Shown one piece after another: positions 17,601 through 28,276 of a stretch of DNA of 64,000 nucleotides (the first letter of the stretch is position 1; every line of letters starts with the position of its first letter). The DNA is taken from the NCBI GenBank assembly GCA_026014615.1, contig JAOZHZ010000028.1:248001-312000 (forward strand), written 5' to 3'. The notes under the pieces were generated by a model. The model did not search any database. It saw only the letters and a list, made by a program, of their open reading frames with translations, and was not told the origin of the DNA. Source of the DNA: Candidatus Bathyarchaeota archaeon (GTDB lineage: Archaea > Thermoproteota > Bathyarchaeia > Bathyarchaeales > Bathycorpusculaceae). A program made the position numbers and the translations under genes.

Positions 17601-20252
17601 TTATTTTCGTCGTTTTAGTGCAAATTCTGCGGCGGCTGCAACGATTATGATGATTGCTGTTCCTATGGCGATGTAGGTGGTTGTTGGCGTGGCACTGGTA
17701 GATGGCTGAGGGGCTTCACTGGGAGAAGGCGAAACTGGCTGCGCTGTAGTTGGAGTGGATACAGTTGGTGCTGCTGTTTCGGCTGGCGGTTGAGTTGGCA
17801 CTATAACTGCTTGGGCTGCTGTTTCTGAAACGACAAAGGAGGTGCCTGCTTCACTGCGATAGTACGATTCGGAGCCTTCGAACGTGGCGGTCACGGTATA
17901 TATCCCTGGAACTGGTGGAGTCCAATCAATAGCGTAGTTGCCCAAAGCGTTACTTGTGGCATAGCCAATGTCTTGATAGTTGCCGTTAGGATCAGTAGCA
18001 GTCAAATGCACTGGAACGCCAACTGTATCCGTTGGTTTGGGCTTCTGCATGTAAACGTACTCCATCCACGCACCCATGTAGTTGTCAGAAACTGCAGGAA
18101 CACCATGTGGAAAACGCTTTGCCTGCTCATTTTGGTTTGTGCCTGCAGCGGTATCGGTGATTCTGCCTTGGATGAGAACACTATTTCCTAAAGGTACACC
18201 CATGTTTGGCGCTGTGACAGTGGTTTCGGTTGGTCCCCTGCCGTAACAGTATAATTGATTTGAGTAACAATCAATGGCTACAAGATAACCATCTGCAATA
18301 GCATCGCCGGCAGTTGTCGGTTGTGAATCGCCAGGTGATCCTACAGCCCAAATTTCCGTTCCGTCAGTTGCGTTTATGCATCGGAGTTTTGCGCCCTTCC
18401 AATATGGTGCCCCCGTCGAGTGTTCACTGGTGGTCAAGTAGATTTTTCCGTCAGCTACAGTTACTATGATGAGGGGATAACCACCATATGGTGTTTCAAG
18501 ACCACTGTTTGCGAAGTAGTGCCACAATAAGCTTCCGTCCTTTTGATCGTAGCAATAGAGGTCTCCACCATAACCGCTCGAGTAAAGTTTGCCGTAAGCA
18601 AGAACCGTCGGCAACATGCTACCAAAACCGCCACTGTTATAGTAGTTCCATGGAGTTTCAGACTGCGTTGTCCACAACAGGTTTCCATCGTCGAGACTGT
18701 AACCCAACGACTGTCTATCCTCTTTATCCCACAGAGTGAATATGCGGGTCTCTAAATCCACGCGGGCAAACCTTAGACTAACGTTACCTGCTGGTGGTTG
18801 ATAGGTCTGCATCCATAACAGTGAACCTAATGAGGTTGGCTCCAGACTCATAGCCCACATCGTGTATGGCTCCCACCCACCAATCGTAGGAAAAGAGCCG
18901 TTCATGCCAAGTAATGTGTCACCTGTAGCACTAAGGATTGTCGCTCCTGCTGGTAGCCAGGGTATTGTTACGTTCCATGAGTATGCGTTGCTCGCGTCAA
19001 CCGTTTTCCCTACAGGCCGCCACTGATAATAGTTAGTGCTGGTATAGTCTGTTGGGTCCGTTGAACCTGTTAATTCGTGCGCGGCAGTGTTATTCCACAA
19101 AGCCAACCATTTGCCATCCGCGTTAAGTATGTATTTTAGTATCTCCCCGTTTGGACCATATACAGTGGTGCCTGTTGAAGGAACGTTTGTCAAGGTGAAT
19201 AGCCACTTTCCTGTTAAGGGGTCATAAGCTTCCCACGTGCTACCGGCAGAGCGCCATAAGTATCCGTTTGGAATGACGCCGTGTTGGTTCTGCGATTCAT
19301 AGTCAAAAAGTTGACCGAATGTTATGCCGGTGATGTTCTGTGTCCACAGTTCCTCTCCTGTACGTAAATCTACGCAGACATAGCCTCCGCCTAAGGGTTG
19401 GTCACTTAGCGGTAACTCATAGTATAGTCGTCCGTTTATGATGATTGGGTTCAGGAATCTGCATTCGTATGATGTCCCATCGTAGAATGTTACGCCGTTG
19501 ATAGGGCTGGTGGTTTCTCCTCCGACAACACCTCCGAACACATATGGCTTTGACCACAGTACGTGTGGGGTGTTAGGTGCAATGCCGTCTGGTTGGACTC
19601 TTCCAACAATTTGATTTCCAGATAGCCAGTTTGATGCTATTTTGGTCCATTGGGTGTTCTGTCCGTTTATTGGGCGTGTCCAGTATTCGGTTGGTAGCGG
19701 AGTGCTTGGGAGGTAAGAGATTTGGTCTTGTTGTACGGTGAGTGTGGCTGTTGCGTTGCTGGATAGATAAGTGTCGTTGAGGTATGGAGTGGTGTTGCCA
19801 GACATGTCTTTAGTGTTAAGAATGCCAGTTCCAGTATCCCCCGTCATTATTTGCCCGGGGAACTCAAGCGTAAAAGTGTAGGTGCCTGTTTGGTCGGGTG
19901 TGTAAAGAGCGTAGCCGCCTCCCACTGGGTCTGATGTGAAAGTTCCAAGCGTTTCTTTGGCGCCGTCAGGTTTTGTGACTTCCACGGTGAATACCCATCT
20001 GTCACCGGCATAACCGGCGGCAGTGGGTGGAACTTGGTTAAGCCAGAACACCAAAGTGGTTTGTTGGTTGACCCCTACTGGGTTGGGCGATAGTGAAAGG
20101 TAGGCGTAGGTTGGGATGTTCCATGCGGGTGTATGGGCGTCAGCTACTGGAATGAGTACAGTAAAAGCAGAAATAGCTAACAGCAGAAACAAAGCAATCG
20201 CAAACACTTTTTGTTTTCTTTGAATTTTCAGTTTTTCAAATTTTATGGTCAT
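17601..20252 (-). CDS. Surface protein with PQQ-like beta-propeller and C-terminal membrane anchor (paralogue 1)
   Basis: Signal peptide, GELYCYDQKDGSLLWHYFANSG / VDLRTGEELW propeller motifs, C-terminal TM plus KRRK. Confidence 0.8.
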   Translation of the reverse strand: MTIKFEKLKIQRKQKVFAIALFLLLAISAFTVLIPVADAHTPAWNIPTYAYLSLSPNPVGVNQQTTLVFWLNQVPPTAAGYAGDRWVFTVEVTKPDGAKETLGTFTSDPVGGGYALYTPDQTGTYTFTLEFPGQIMTGDTGTGILNTKDMSGNTTPYLNDTYLSSNATATLTVQQDQISYLPSTPLPTEYWTRPINGQNTQWTKIASNWLSGNQIVGRVQPDGIAPNTPHVLWSKPYVFGGVVGGETTSPINGVTFYDGTSYECRFLNPIIINGRLYYELPLSDQPLGGGYVCVDLRTGEELWTQNITGITFGQLFDYESQNQHGVIPNGYLWRSAGSTWEAYDPLTGKWLFTLTNVPSTGTTVYGPNGEILKYILNADGKWLALWNNTAAHELTGSTDPTDYTSTNYYQWRPVGKTVDASNAYSWNVTIPWLPAGATILSATGDTLLGMNGSFPTIGGWEPYTMWAMSLEPTSLGSLLWMQTYQPPAGNVSLRFARVDLETRIFTLWDKEDRQSLGYSLDDGNLLWTTQSETPWNYYNSGGFGSMLPTVLAYGKLYSSGYGGDLYCYDQKDGSLLWHYFANSGLETPYGGYPLIIVTVADGKIYLTTSEHSTGAPYWKGAKLRCINATDGTEIWAVGSPGDSQPTTAGDAIADGYLVAIDCYSNQLYCYGRGPTETTVTAPNMGVPLGNSVLIQGRITDTAAGTNQNEQAKRFPHGVPAVSDNYMGAWMEYVYMQKPKPTDTVGVPVHLTATDPNGNYQDIGYATSNALGNYAIDWTPPVPGIYTVTATFEGSESYYRSEAGTSFVVSETAAQAVIVPTQPPAETAAPTVSTPTTAQPVSPSPSEAPQPSTSATPTTTYIAIGTAIIIIVAAAAEFALKRRK

Positions 20253-20437
20253 TTTTTCTTTTTCTCCGAATTTTACAGCAACATTGCCGTCTACGCTACA
20301 TATCGTGTTGCTGCTCGGACGCCTTGAGACTAGTCAACATGCAGCAAATTACGCGGCGACAAAGCAGGTGAGGTTAGTTCAAATATCAAAATGGCGGGTT
20401 GGCGTGTTGAGTAAATATCGGTGGGACGCGCGGTTGG

Positions 20438-21289
20438 TTATGTTTTCTCTTGCAGCTCCATCCATAAGAGGTTGAAGTAGGCTTTGCTGAGGGCTAAGGT
20501 GGTTGGGTTGTTTGACCACAGGTGAGGTCCATGTTTGATGTCGGTGGAGCTGTTGAATGCGAGAATGGTTTGGGTGTTGTCAAATATTGTTGTGACTGCG
20601 GTGGGCGGGGTCTGGAGGGCTTTTAGTTTGAAGTATTCAGACTTCTTGGTTAAGGTATTGGTTGTCCAGTTTGGGGGCGTCTTGTTTGGTGGTTTTTCTG
20701 TTATTACACGGACGGTTACGCCGCGTTTGAGGGCGCTTTCCAGTTGGGTCTCAAAAAGCACAGACGCTTGCCTGAACCGTTTCCATGTGGTAACAACGTC
20801 TATACTTTTGCATGCTTTTTCTATGGCTTGACCGAGTTTTTTGCCTTTGTCACCTTCGAAAACGACTCCCAAACAAGGCTTTTCTTGCGCGTCGGCGGCT
20901 TGCAAGGTGAGTTGGTTGAATTTCTTGGTCAGGCGGCTTGTTTTCTTGCGGATGCTGTAGAGTTCGTTTGTTTTCTGTTGGAGCAACGTTTTGAGGGTTT
21001 CATCAAGTGGGGTTGCAATGAAGGTTGTGGGGCTGGTTAGTTTCCTTTGTATGAGACCACTTTGTTGGAGACTATCCAAGATGAGGTAAATATCTTGCCT
21101 ATTCACCGAAGAAAGATCAGCAATTGCCTTGGCTTTTGCGTCGCCCGTTTTAAGCAAGGCAAGATAAACGCGCGCCTGCCTACCCGTAAGACCCAAAGCC
21201 ATTAATGCATTTACGTCCTCAATCCTTATGTGGCATGCCCGTTTTTGATTAATCGAAGAATCGTGCAGTTTTGTCAAAGTTGGTTGCAT
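20438..21289 (-). CDS. TrmB-family transcriptional regulator
   Basis: LMALGLTGRQARVYLALLKTGDAKAKAIADLSSVNRQDIYLILDSLQQSGLIQ winged HTH plus PLD-like C-terminal region. Confidence 0.85.
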   Translation of the reverse strand: MQPTLTKLHDSSINQKRACHIRIEDVNALMALGLTGRQARVYLALLKTGDAKAKAIADLSSVNRQDIYLILDSLQQSGLIQRKLTSPTTFIATPLDETLKTLLQQKTNELYSIRKKTSRLTKKFNQLTLQAADAQEKPCLGVVFEGDKGKKLGQAIEKACKSIDVVTTWKRFRQASVLFETQLESALKRGVTVRVITEKPPNKTPPNWTTNTLTKKSEYFKLKALQTPPTAVTTIFDNTQTILAFNSSTDIKHGPHLWSNNPTTLALSKAYFNLLWMELQEKT

Positions 21290-21405
21290 TGTTTACCTAC
21301 TGTTTACCCACAACCCATTTTATGCTACTGAGTAGTATTAAAGCATTATAGGTAATATCTTGTAGCAACAATGCTTAAAGAATCAGGACTTATCCATAAT
21401 TCGAT

Positions 21406-21570
21406 ATGCCACGACAAGCAAAAAAGAAAGTAAGCTTATCCATCGACTCAGGACTGCTTAAATGGGTAGACCAAAATGTGGCATGTTTTACTTTTCAAAA
21501 TCGAAGCCATGCCGTAGAACAGGCAATTTATCGCATGAAAAAAGAAATGGAAAAACAAGCAACCCCTTGA
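21406..21570 (+). CDS. Small RHH-like protein (54 aa)
   Basis: MPRQAKKKVSLSIDSGLLKWVDQNVACFTFQNRSHAVEQAIYRMKKEMEKQATP. Below the ORF-track size cut-off. Confidence 0.6.
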   Translation: MPRQAKKKVSLSIDSGLLKWVDQNVACFTFQNRSHAVEQAIYRMKKEMEKQATP

Positions 21571-21740
21571 ACAAGGTACGGCTCACAAATGACCATTTAA
21601 CAATAGGGTTTAAAGAAGGAAAATGAAAAATCAACAAATAAATTCGCAAATCAATTACCCGAGTAATTAACTTCAACTTGAAGCACGTATTCCGTTTTTA
21701 TGTGTAAAAAAGAAAAGGGAAGTGTGAATTGCCCTTCGGT

Positions 21741-22466
21741 CTATGCGGTGGTGGACGGGTTTGTCGGCGGTATTGTTGTTTTCATGGCTTGGTCGTAGAG
21801 CAAACCTATGGTTCTGGCAATGAACAGTCCTTCCAGAACGGAAAGCACGGCACTAACTACCCAACCGAAGGGGCCAAACGCGCTTGAGAGGACGCTGACA
21901 ATCGCCGAGGCGATGAAAGCTACCGCGAAGAATGCCAGATACCGTAGCCAACCGATTTTGCCTATGGCGTTAAGGATTTCTCCGAAGGCAAATGCTTTTC
22001 CAAAAGAGCCAGTTTTGACCATGTGAATTACGCCCATGAACGCAATGATTCCCAGCAGGAAAGCGATGATACCAAAGATGGCTAAGAACGGTCCTAATGT
22101 AAAAAGCCACGCTGAAGTGAAAAACAACGGGTCGGCAAAGCTGCTAAAGAATGCTAACGCAAGAAACGGACGCGCAATGATGACGCTTATAACGCCGATT
22201 ATTAGTGCCCAAATAATGCCGACTACAACGATTTTTAGACCTTCAACGAACATGTCGCCGTACCTTTCAAGTCTAGGCGGAACCTCAGAAGACGAGCCTT
22301 CTTTTACGATGCGTGCGTAGTAGCCTATCGCTATGAAGTTCACTATAGGTATTATTGATATGATGAATAGTACAAGCAAATCTCCCAATCGCTGGAAAAT
22401 TTTCCCAGTGTACCGTGCTGCTTCGTTTAAATTATCTACTAAACTCATTTTAAATCTCCTAAGCAA
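21741..22466 (-). CDS. DUF4013-like polytopic membrane protein
   Basis: GDLLVLFIISIIPIVNFIAIGYYARIVKEG...PPRLERYGDMFVEGLKI. Confidence 0.7.
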   Translation of the reverse strand: MLRRFKMSLVDNLNEAARYTGKIFQRLGDLLVLFIISIIPIVNFIAIGYYARIVKEGSSSEVPPRLERYGDMFVEGLKIVVVGIIWALIIGVISVIIARPFLALAFFSSFADPLFFTSAWLFTLGPFLAIFGIIAFLLGIIAFMGVIHMVKTGSFGKAFAFGEILNAIGKIGWLRYLAFFAVAFIASAIVSVLSSAFGPFGWVVSAVLSVLEGLFIARTIGLLYDQAMKTTIPPTNPSTTA

Positions 22467-22667
22467 TAGTTCACTTATTAGATGTTGATCATTTAAGACT
22501 TTTCTACGCCTTAACCGAGTTTACCCTTGAAATGCAGTCGTGTCTCTGAACGCGTGACAATTGAACGTTAGAGCAGATTGGAGTAAATACCAAAAGCCCA
22601 TCCAGCTACTTTGACGCCCCCAACGCCACTGCTTTTTAGCCTAAAGAAAAAAGGAAAAGAGAAGTTG

Positions 22668-25184
22668 TTATTTTCGTCTTCTAAGCAGAAGCGCTGCTGC
22701 CACCACTATAATCACGACTGCTACACCGACGGCAATGTATGTCGTTGTGGGCGCTGCACTGCCAGGCGGTTGCTCTGCCTGTACTGGGGATGATGTGACA
22801 GCTGGAGCAGCTTGTGCCTCAGTCATTCCAACGGCGGTTTCAGCTGAAGATGCAAAGTACGAGCCGGAACCCTCGAATGTAGCGATAACTGTGTATTTTC
22901 CAGGGATTTCTGGTGTCCAAAGATAGCTGTAGAAGCCAGTTATGTCCGTTGTTGTTCTGCCAATGGGTACAAAGTTGCCGTTGGGGTCAACAGTGTCAAG
23001 CGTTACCTCAACGCCTTTGGCGTCTAATGGCATTGTGTGTTGTTTGTATACGTACTCCATCCATGCGGTCATGCTTTCGTCAGCTACGGCAGCTACACCG
23101 TTTGCACCTGGAGATTCATCAATCACTGTACCTTCGATAAGAACGCTGTCGCCCAGAACTGAGACTTTAGGCGCCGCTGAAACGGTGGTTGCAGTTTCGC
23201 CTTTGCCGAAGCAATATACTCTGTTGTCCATGCCGTTGAGCGTAACCATGTAACCGTCAGCGAAAGCTATCGTGTTCCAAACTCCCGTAATTTCCCAGAG
23301 TTGCTGTCCTGAATTGGCGTCAACACAGTACATGGACCATCCCTTGTACAGCGGTTGCGTATGCGAGTGCTCTCCAGTGGTAACATACATCTTTCCGTCA
23401 GCAAAATAAACGCCTGAGCTCGGCCAATATTCGTATGGTCCTTCAAGTCCATTCTTGCCAGTTCTCCACGTCCAAAGGTGTTCCCCAGTCTTAATGTCGT
23501 AACAGTATACTCCCGCATAGCCGTCAAAGTAGAGCTTATGGTCGTAAATGGTGGACGTACGGTCATACATCATGAAATCGTCTGCACGCTCTGTTGGACC
23601 CCACACTTTTTCGCCAGTATCGATGTCAAAGCCATACCACTGCATCGTTTCCTTCACTTTAAGAACGAAAACGCCGTCTTCTACGCTTCCAAGGTCACCT
23701 TCAAACTGCAGTGTCATGTTCTCTGAAGGCCCTATCGGTGGTGTTGTTAACTTCTTGTTGAACAGTAGTTTTCCTTCGTTGCCGGGCTCGGTACTTAGTG
23801 CCCACACCGTGTATTCTCCCTGTAACGCTCTGGCGCCAAAGCGTTGGAATCCTGAGCCGCCAATTACGCGGTCCTCAAACACTCCGATCAGGTTGCCTTC
23901 TAATCCATAAGGTATTGTGACGTTCCATTCGTAGGCATCACTGCTGTTGACGGTCTTGCCGACGGGTCTCCATTGCCATTGGCCGGTTCCGCTGGTTCCT
24001 CCGAGCAATTCAAACGGTTTTGTTGTATTCCACAGTGCCATCCAGTTGTCTTCTACGTTCACAACGTAAATTAATGGTTCACCGCTTGGACCGACAGCTG
24101 ATACTCCGGTAGGTCTTTCTGTAACGGTAAAGAGCCATTCTCCTGTGAATGGGTCATAGAAGCTGTAGGCGGGAACGTTGGGTCCTATTTCGAAGGTTGT
24201 GATGGTTCCAGAAGCAAGCAAGTATGGAATTGTTCCGTGTTGGTTAGGTGATTCATAGTCGTAGATAGCGCCCTGAGTTATGCTAGTGCGATTCATGAAC
24301 AGCAGTTCCTCTCCAGTTCGTAAATCAACACACATTGTTCCGCGAGTTTGAGGTTGGTCGCTTCTGCCCACTCTGTAGTATAGGCGTCCTTGCATGATTG
24401 AAACTGGTACCCATTTACGTTCGTATGAACTGCCCTCATAGTAGCCTATGGCACCATGTTCACCTCCAGTGAGGCCACCGAAGTCCTGCGGTTTTGTCCA
24501 AACTATGTGCGCTGTTTCAGGCCCCTTAGTGTTCAGGTTTTTTCTTCCGTCGTTTAGCCAGTTCCCGGTGATTTGAGACCACTCTGTTAGCGAGGCATCG
24601 ACTGGGCGTGTCCAGTAACCTGTTGGGGGACCTTCACTGGGTGTTACTTGCAATTGTTCTTCCTGAACAGTGACTGTGTCGGGTAGACTCTCGCTTGGCA
24701 ACAAGATGTCGCCAACATAAACTGCGCTGTAAGGGGTGCCTGTCATGGGGTTGATTGGTTCGCCAGTGTATGTGTGTCCGGGGACTTTGGCGACAAATGA
24801 GTATGTACCTATTTGGTCAGGTGTATAGACAGCGTAGGCGCCGCCCACTGGGTCAGATGTGAAGGGCCCTATCGTTTCTTTGTCCCCGTCTGGTTTGGTG
24901 ACTTCCACTGTGAAGGTAAATCGGTCTCCGTAAGCGCCCTCTGCAGTTCGCGGCAAATAGTCGCGCCAGAACACAATAAAAATGTCTTGTCCGATGCCTA
25001 TTGGATCAGGATAAGCAGCGATGTAAGTCCATGTGGGAATTTCCCACGGCGGGTCATGAGCACTGGCAACGGGTACACCCACAGCAAACATGGAGAAAGA
25101 CAGCAGCAGAATTAACATCAGCGTTTTCAGGTTTTGTTTTTTATATTTTCCTCTCGAAATTGAGTTTTCATGTAGCTTATACAA
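22668..25184 (-). CDS. Surface protein with PQQ-like beta-propeller and C-terminal membrane anchor (paralogue 2)
   Basis: Strong similarity to 17601-20252 (TVEVTKPDGDKETIGPFTSDPVGGAYAVYTPDQIGTYSF). Confidence 0.8.
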   Translation of the reverse strand: MYKLHENSISRGKYKKQNLKTLMLILLLSFSMFAVGVPVASAHDPPWEIPTWTYIAAYPDPIGIGQDIFIVFWRDYLPRTAEGAYGDRFTFTVEVTKPDGDKETIGPFTSDPVGGAYAVYTPDQIGTYSFVAKVPGHTYTGEPINPMTGTPYSAVYVGDILLPSESLPDTVTVQEEQLQVTPSEGPPTGYWTRPVDASLTEWSQITGNWLNDGRKNLNTKGPETAHIVWTKPQDFGGLTGGEHGAIGYYEGSSYERKWVPVSIMQGRLYYRVGRSDQPQTRGTMCVDLRTGEELLFMNRTSITQGAIYDYESPNQHGTIPYLLASGTITTFEIGPNVPAYSFYDPFTGEWLFTVTERPTGVSAVGPSGEPLIYVVNVEDNWMALWNTTKPFELLGGTSGTGQWQWRPVGKTVNSSDAYEWNVTIPYGLEGNLIGVFEDRVIGGSGFQRFGARALQGEYTVWALSTEPGNEGKLLFNKKLTTPPIGPSENMTLQFEGDLGSVEDGVFVLKVKETMQWYGFDIDTGEKVWGPTERADDFMMYDRTSTIYDHKLYFDGYAGVYCYDIKTGEHLWTWRTGKNGLEGPYEYWPSSGVYFADGKMYVTTGEHSHTQPLYKGWSMYCVDANSGQQLWEITGVWNTIAFADGYMVTLNGMDNRVYCFGKGETATTVSAAPKVSVLGDSVLIEGTVIDESPGANGVAAVADESMTAWMEYVYKQHTMPLDAKGVEVTLDTVDPNGNFVPIGRTTTDITGFYSYLWTPEIPGKYTVIATFEGSGSYFASSAETAVGMTEAQAAPAVTSSPVQAEQPPGSAAPTTTYIAVGVAVVIIVVAAALLLRRRK

Positions 25185-25474
25185 AATTTTTCCCTCCTTT
25201 TTTCGTGGATTTAGTATGGCTTTTTGAATTTATAAAAGGTAGTCGGCATTGGTACTGCCTACAGATTTATAGTAAAAAGTGTACTAAATTGAAAAAACTG
25301 CCTTCAGTTGTTACAGAATTGACAATACGTAGTTGAAGGTCGTGAAGATACAATAATTTGTAAAGCTAAAAACAACTTGACAAGGCAGAAAGGGTGAAGT
25401 CTTTGAGATTGCTCACGTTGTTGGTGTTCATTTTCAACCACATATCTTTTAATTGTTTCACGAGCGCACTCAAT

Positions 25475-25745
25475 GAAGTTCGATTTTGGCAGTTTCCCCG
25501 ATACGCCTACCCTGCAAGGTTGACGCCGAAAACATGTACTCGAAAATCCACGAACTACAAACGCTGTAGAAGAAGGCTTCAGACTACACAGCGTTTACGA
25601 AATAACAAGCAAAGCGGGCAGTAGCTTTTTAGAAACAAAAATCGCTACACCCAAGAAAAACTTGAAGAAACAATTCCCCTTATTTGTTTCCTGATACAGA
25701 AGGCAACCACCTTTACAAAATACGCCTTTTGATTTCATTTGGATA
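25475..25745 (+). pseudogene. Degraded ORF spread over several frames
   Basis: KFDFGSFPDTPTLQG / VDAENMYSKIHELQTL / VEEGFRLHSVYEITSKAGSSFLETKI / FPDTEGNHLYKIRL lie successively in different frames. Confidence 0.35.
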
Positions 25746-25828
25746 AACAGCATCAGTTTAGTTGCAGGCTTTTTTATATCAAACTTTTTTTAGCTTCTTC
25801 GAGTTTACTGGTTGTTGGAGGCAAAAAA

Positions 25829-26254
25829 ATGGGGCTAGTAACGCTGGGTTCTGGAAGAGTTCTTCTGGTACGTGTAGACCACGATTCAGACTTAATAGAA
25901 TTCCTAACTAACGTAGCGAAGAAATAGGGGATAACGACAGCAGCTTTCACAGCCGTAGGCGCCGTGAAACATGCGAAGCTAGGCTTTTATGATCAGCAAA
26001 AACACGTGTATTTGGAAATTCCTGTGGTTACGCCTCATGAAATCGTCAACTGCATCGGCAACATCTCCATCAAAAAAGGTCAACCCTTCGTTCATGCACA
26101 CGCAGTCTTGAGCGACCAGAACGGAAACACTAAAGCGGGACATCTGCTGGAGGGAAAAGTTTTCGCAGCGGAAGTTCACATAGTTGAGTTGCTGGGCAAA
26201 AAAGTTGAGCGCAAATTTGATGCTGTGACAGGCTTGTCTCTTTGGACCATATAG
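25829..26254 (+). pseudogene. PPC/DUF296-domain protein with one in-frame TAG (25925-25927)
   Basis: MGLVTLGSGRVLLVRVDHDSDLIEFLTNVAKK*GITTAAFTAVGAVKHAKLGFYDQQK...FVHAHAVLSDQNGNTKAGHLLEGKVFAAEVHIVEL; frame kept on both sides of the TAG. Confidence 0.8.
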
Positions 26255-26255
26255 T

Positions 26256-26654
26256 CTACTGTTTCTCAGAATTCATTGTGCCCTGTGCTTTTTTGAGGTT
26301 TTTCCTGAGATGATACAACTCGATTATTTCCCAAGTTGTACTAGACACCTTCAAGTTTGACCCGTCAAAAAAGTCTAGGTATTTAATTTCGTTTTCGGGC
26401 TCCGCGATGCCCTTTGTTTCCATTAAAAACACTTTATGGTCGTTAGTGAAAGAGGGATACTCAAAAAGGAACCGGCACTTCACTGCCTGCAACCCTGTTT
26501 CTTCCCTTAGTTCTCTCACAGCGGCGTCTTGTCTGCTCTCGCCATCTTCAGCGCCTCCACCTGGCAGATAGAATGTCCTGTTGTTACGGCTAACCACTAA
26601 AATGCCTTCTAAAGTATCAACTATAGCTGTGCCTCTGCGCCGTCTATTTATCAC
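26256..26654 (-). CDS. NUDIX hydrolase
   Basis: Nudix box GGAEDGESRQDAAVRELREETGL. Confidence 0.9.
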   Translation of the reverse strand: MINRRRRGTAIVDTLEGILVVSRNNRTFYLPGGGAEDGESRQDAAVRELREETGLQAVKCRFLFEYPSFTNDHKVFLMETKGIAEPENEIKYLDFFDGSNLKVSSTTWEIIELYHLRKNLKKAQGTMNSEKQ

Positions 26655-27312
26655 TTGTTTCTTCCCGTAATTTAAGAGTCAAGTTTTGCTTAATAGCGTT
26701 TTCTTGCCCTAATCCCCAGTATAACGGTAACTTACTTCAAAACGCAGCTTAGTTACTGAAGAAAAACGCCTCAGAAAAAAAAGTTTGACCTTATCATCTT
26801 GGGAAACAGGGCTAAATCCGTATTCCACTCATACTGACGTGTTTATCATCACAGGCGCTTTTTCAGGTTCGATTTGGCTAAATCGTGGAAAGCCTAACAC
26901 AGACTATGTCAAAAAGACAAACTGTGGGGCACCCTTAGATTTTTTAATTTTACCGTTACTTTTTGTTTTTCCATAGAGTTCCCTATTCTCAGGTTGGAAT
27001 ACTTCTATTAGCTTATTGTAAAAGAAATAAGGTAGGGTACATTTAAACAAGACAGCTTCCTTTTTGAGTTTGTCCACTGCTGCGGCGTGCTCTAAAAGGC
27101 ATCGTAGGGCTTTCTAAAAGCTGTGAATGACGCAGTCGGAGTTTTTGCAGCGTTTATTCTATATTTTATGGCGTGATAAGCGCGGTTTTGTGGTTAATAG
27201 GTTCCTTGTGGCAAAAACATGGTTAGCTACGAATAAGCTTAAACATAGGTGATGTACAATAACTCAGTGTGTAAAGCTAATTGCACTAACAGTAAAAGGA
27301 GTTGAAAAATAA

Positions 27313-27450
27313 ATGTACAATAAAGAATCACACAAGGCAACATGCGCCGACTGCGGAAAGGAATGTGAAGTTCCCTTCAAACCAGACGGTAGCAGGCCAG
27401 TGTATTGTCGCGAGTGTTACGCAAAACGAAGACCACCACGCAGATACTAA
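27313..27450 (+). CDS. Small CxxC...CxxC zinc-ribbon protein (45 aa)
   Basis: MYNKESHKATCADCGKECEVPFKPDGSRPVYCRECYAKRRPPRRY. Correct frame differs from ORF-track 27302..27496. Confidence 0.8.
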   Translation: MYNKESHKATCADCGKECEVPFKPDGSRPVYCRECYAKRRPPRRY

Positions 27451-27754
27451 GCTTTACAAAGTAATCTTAGTTTCTACCGCTCACTTTTTTCTTTAATTTT
27501 TCTTTATCCTTACTTTTATATTCATTATGCTGCTGGGCGGGTGCTCGTTGAAGTAGTTAACCATTCGCCACTATTTACATCTCTTAATTGCTCTGTCGAT
27601 CATCAACTCTCATAAAAAGAGTAGTGTTGGAACCTGCCTGGCGATTGAGATTGTTATTATTTGCCATTATGATTGATTAACCATTATTATTATTCAAGTG
27701 CTTACTGCTAGTTCTTTATAATACGATTAACTATGTGTATGATGTGTGAATTGA

Positions 27755-28057
27755 ATGTCAAAACTTGAAAAAAGCAGGAATACGCAACTAGTAGTTAAAG
27801 CGACTCCAGTGAAAGAAATACCTGAAGGAAGAAAAATGGCCAAGATTCCCGAGTACGACGCAGTTTTTAAGTAGATAATCGAAAGCCCTGAAAAGATGTT
27901 TAAGGTCGAAGTTGAGGGTAAAACTGTAAGATCAATGTACGCCCCATTCTCATTTCGCGTTAAAACGTATAACAAGAAAACAGACAGAAAATACAATGCA
28001 GCACTCAGAGTCCGCAACAAAGAAATCTACATCGTCAAGACAGATAAAAAAGATTAG
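27755..28057 (+). pseudogene. Small conserved-looking protein with one in-frame TAG (27872-27874)
   Basis: MSKLEKSRNTQLVVKATPVKEIPEGRKMAKIPEYDAVFK*IIESPEKMFKVEVEGKTVRSMYAPFSFRVKTYNKKTDRKYNAALRVRNKEIYIVKTDKKD*; 101 codons in one frame apart from the TAG. Confidence 0.6.
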
Positions 28058-28276
28058 ACCATAATCATTCTTTTTTCCGAAGACAAACAAAAAGTGGTCT
28101 TAAAGAACAAATGCTTCACGGGAACCGAGTTTACCCTTATCCAAAGAAGAAACCCTTATCTCTTAAGCAGTGCACATTCTGTGCAAGAAAATTTTCACCC
28201 AATTGGAACAACAAGGCTTTGTCTCCCAGACAAATTCCAACGAAAAATGGGTAGAAAATACGAGTGGATGTAAATA

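Noticed and set aside
27727-28020. 97-aa minus-strand membrane-like ORF
   Set aside because: Antisense to the better-supported + strand ORF 27755-28057. Hydrophobicity is an artefact of the opposite-strand Lys/Glu codons.
25829-28057. Pyrrolysine (TAG) recoding to explain the two interrupted ORFs
   Set aside because: TAG terminates several solid genes in the window (e.g. 54431-57451, 50505-50981), no pyl genes are visible, and a similar break at 34977 uses TAA. Kept only as an alternative to test.
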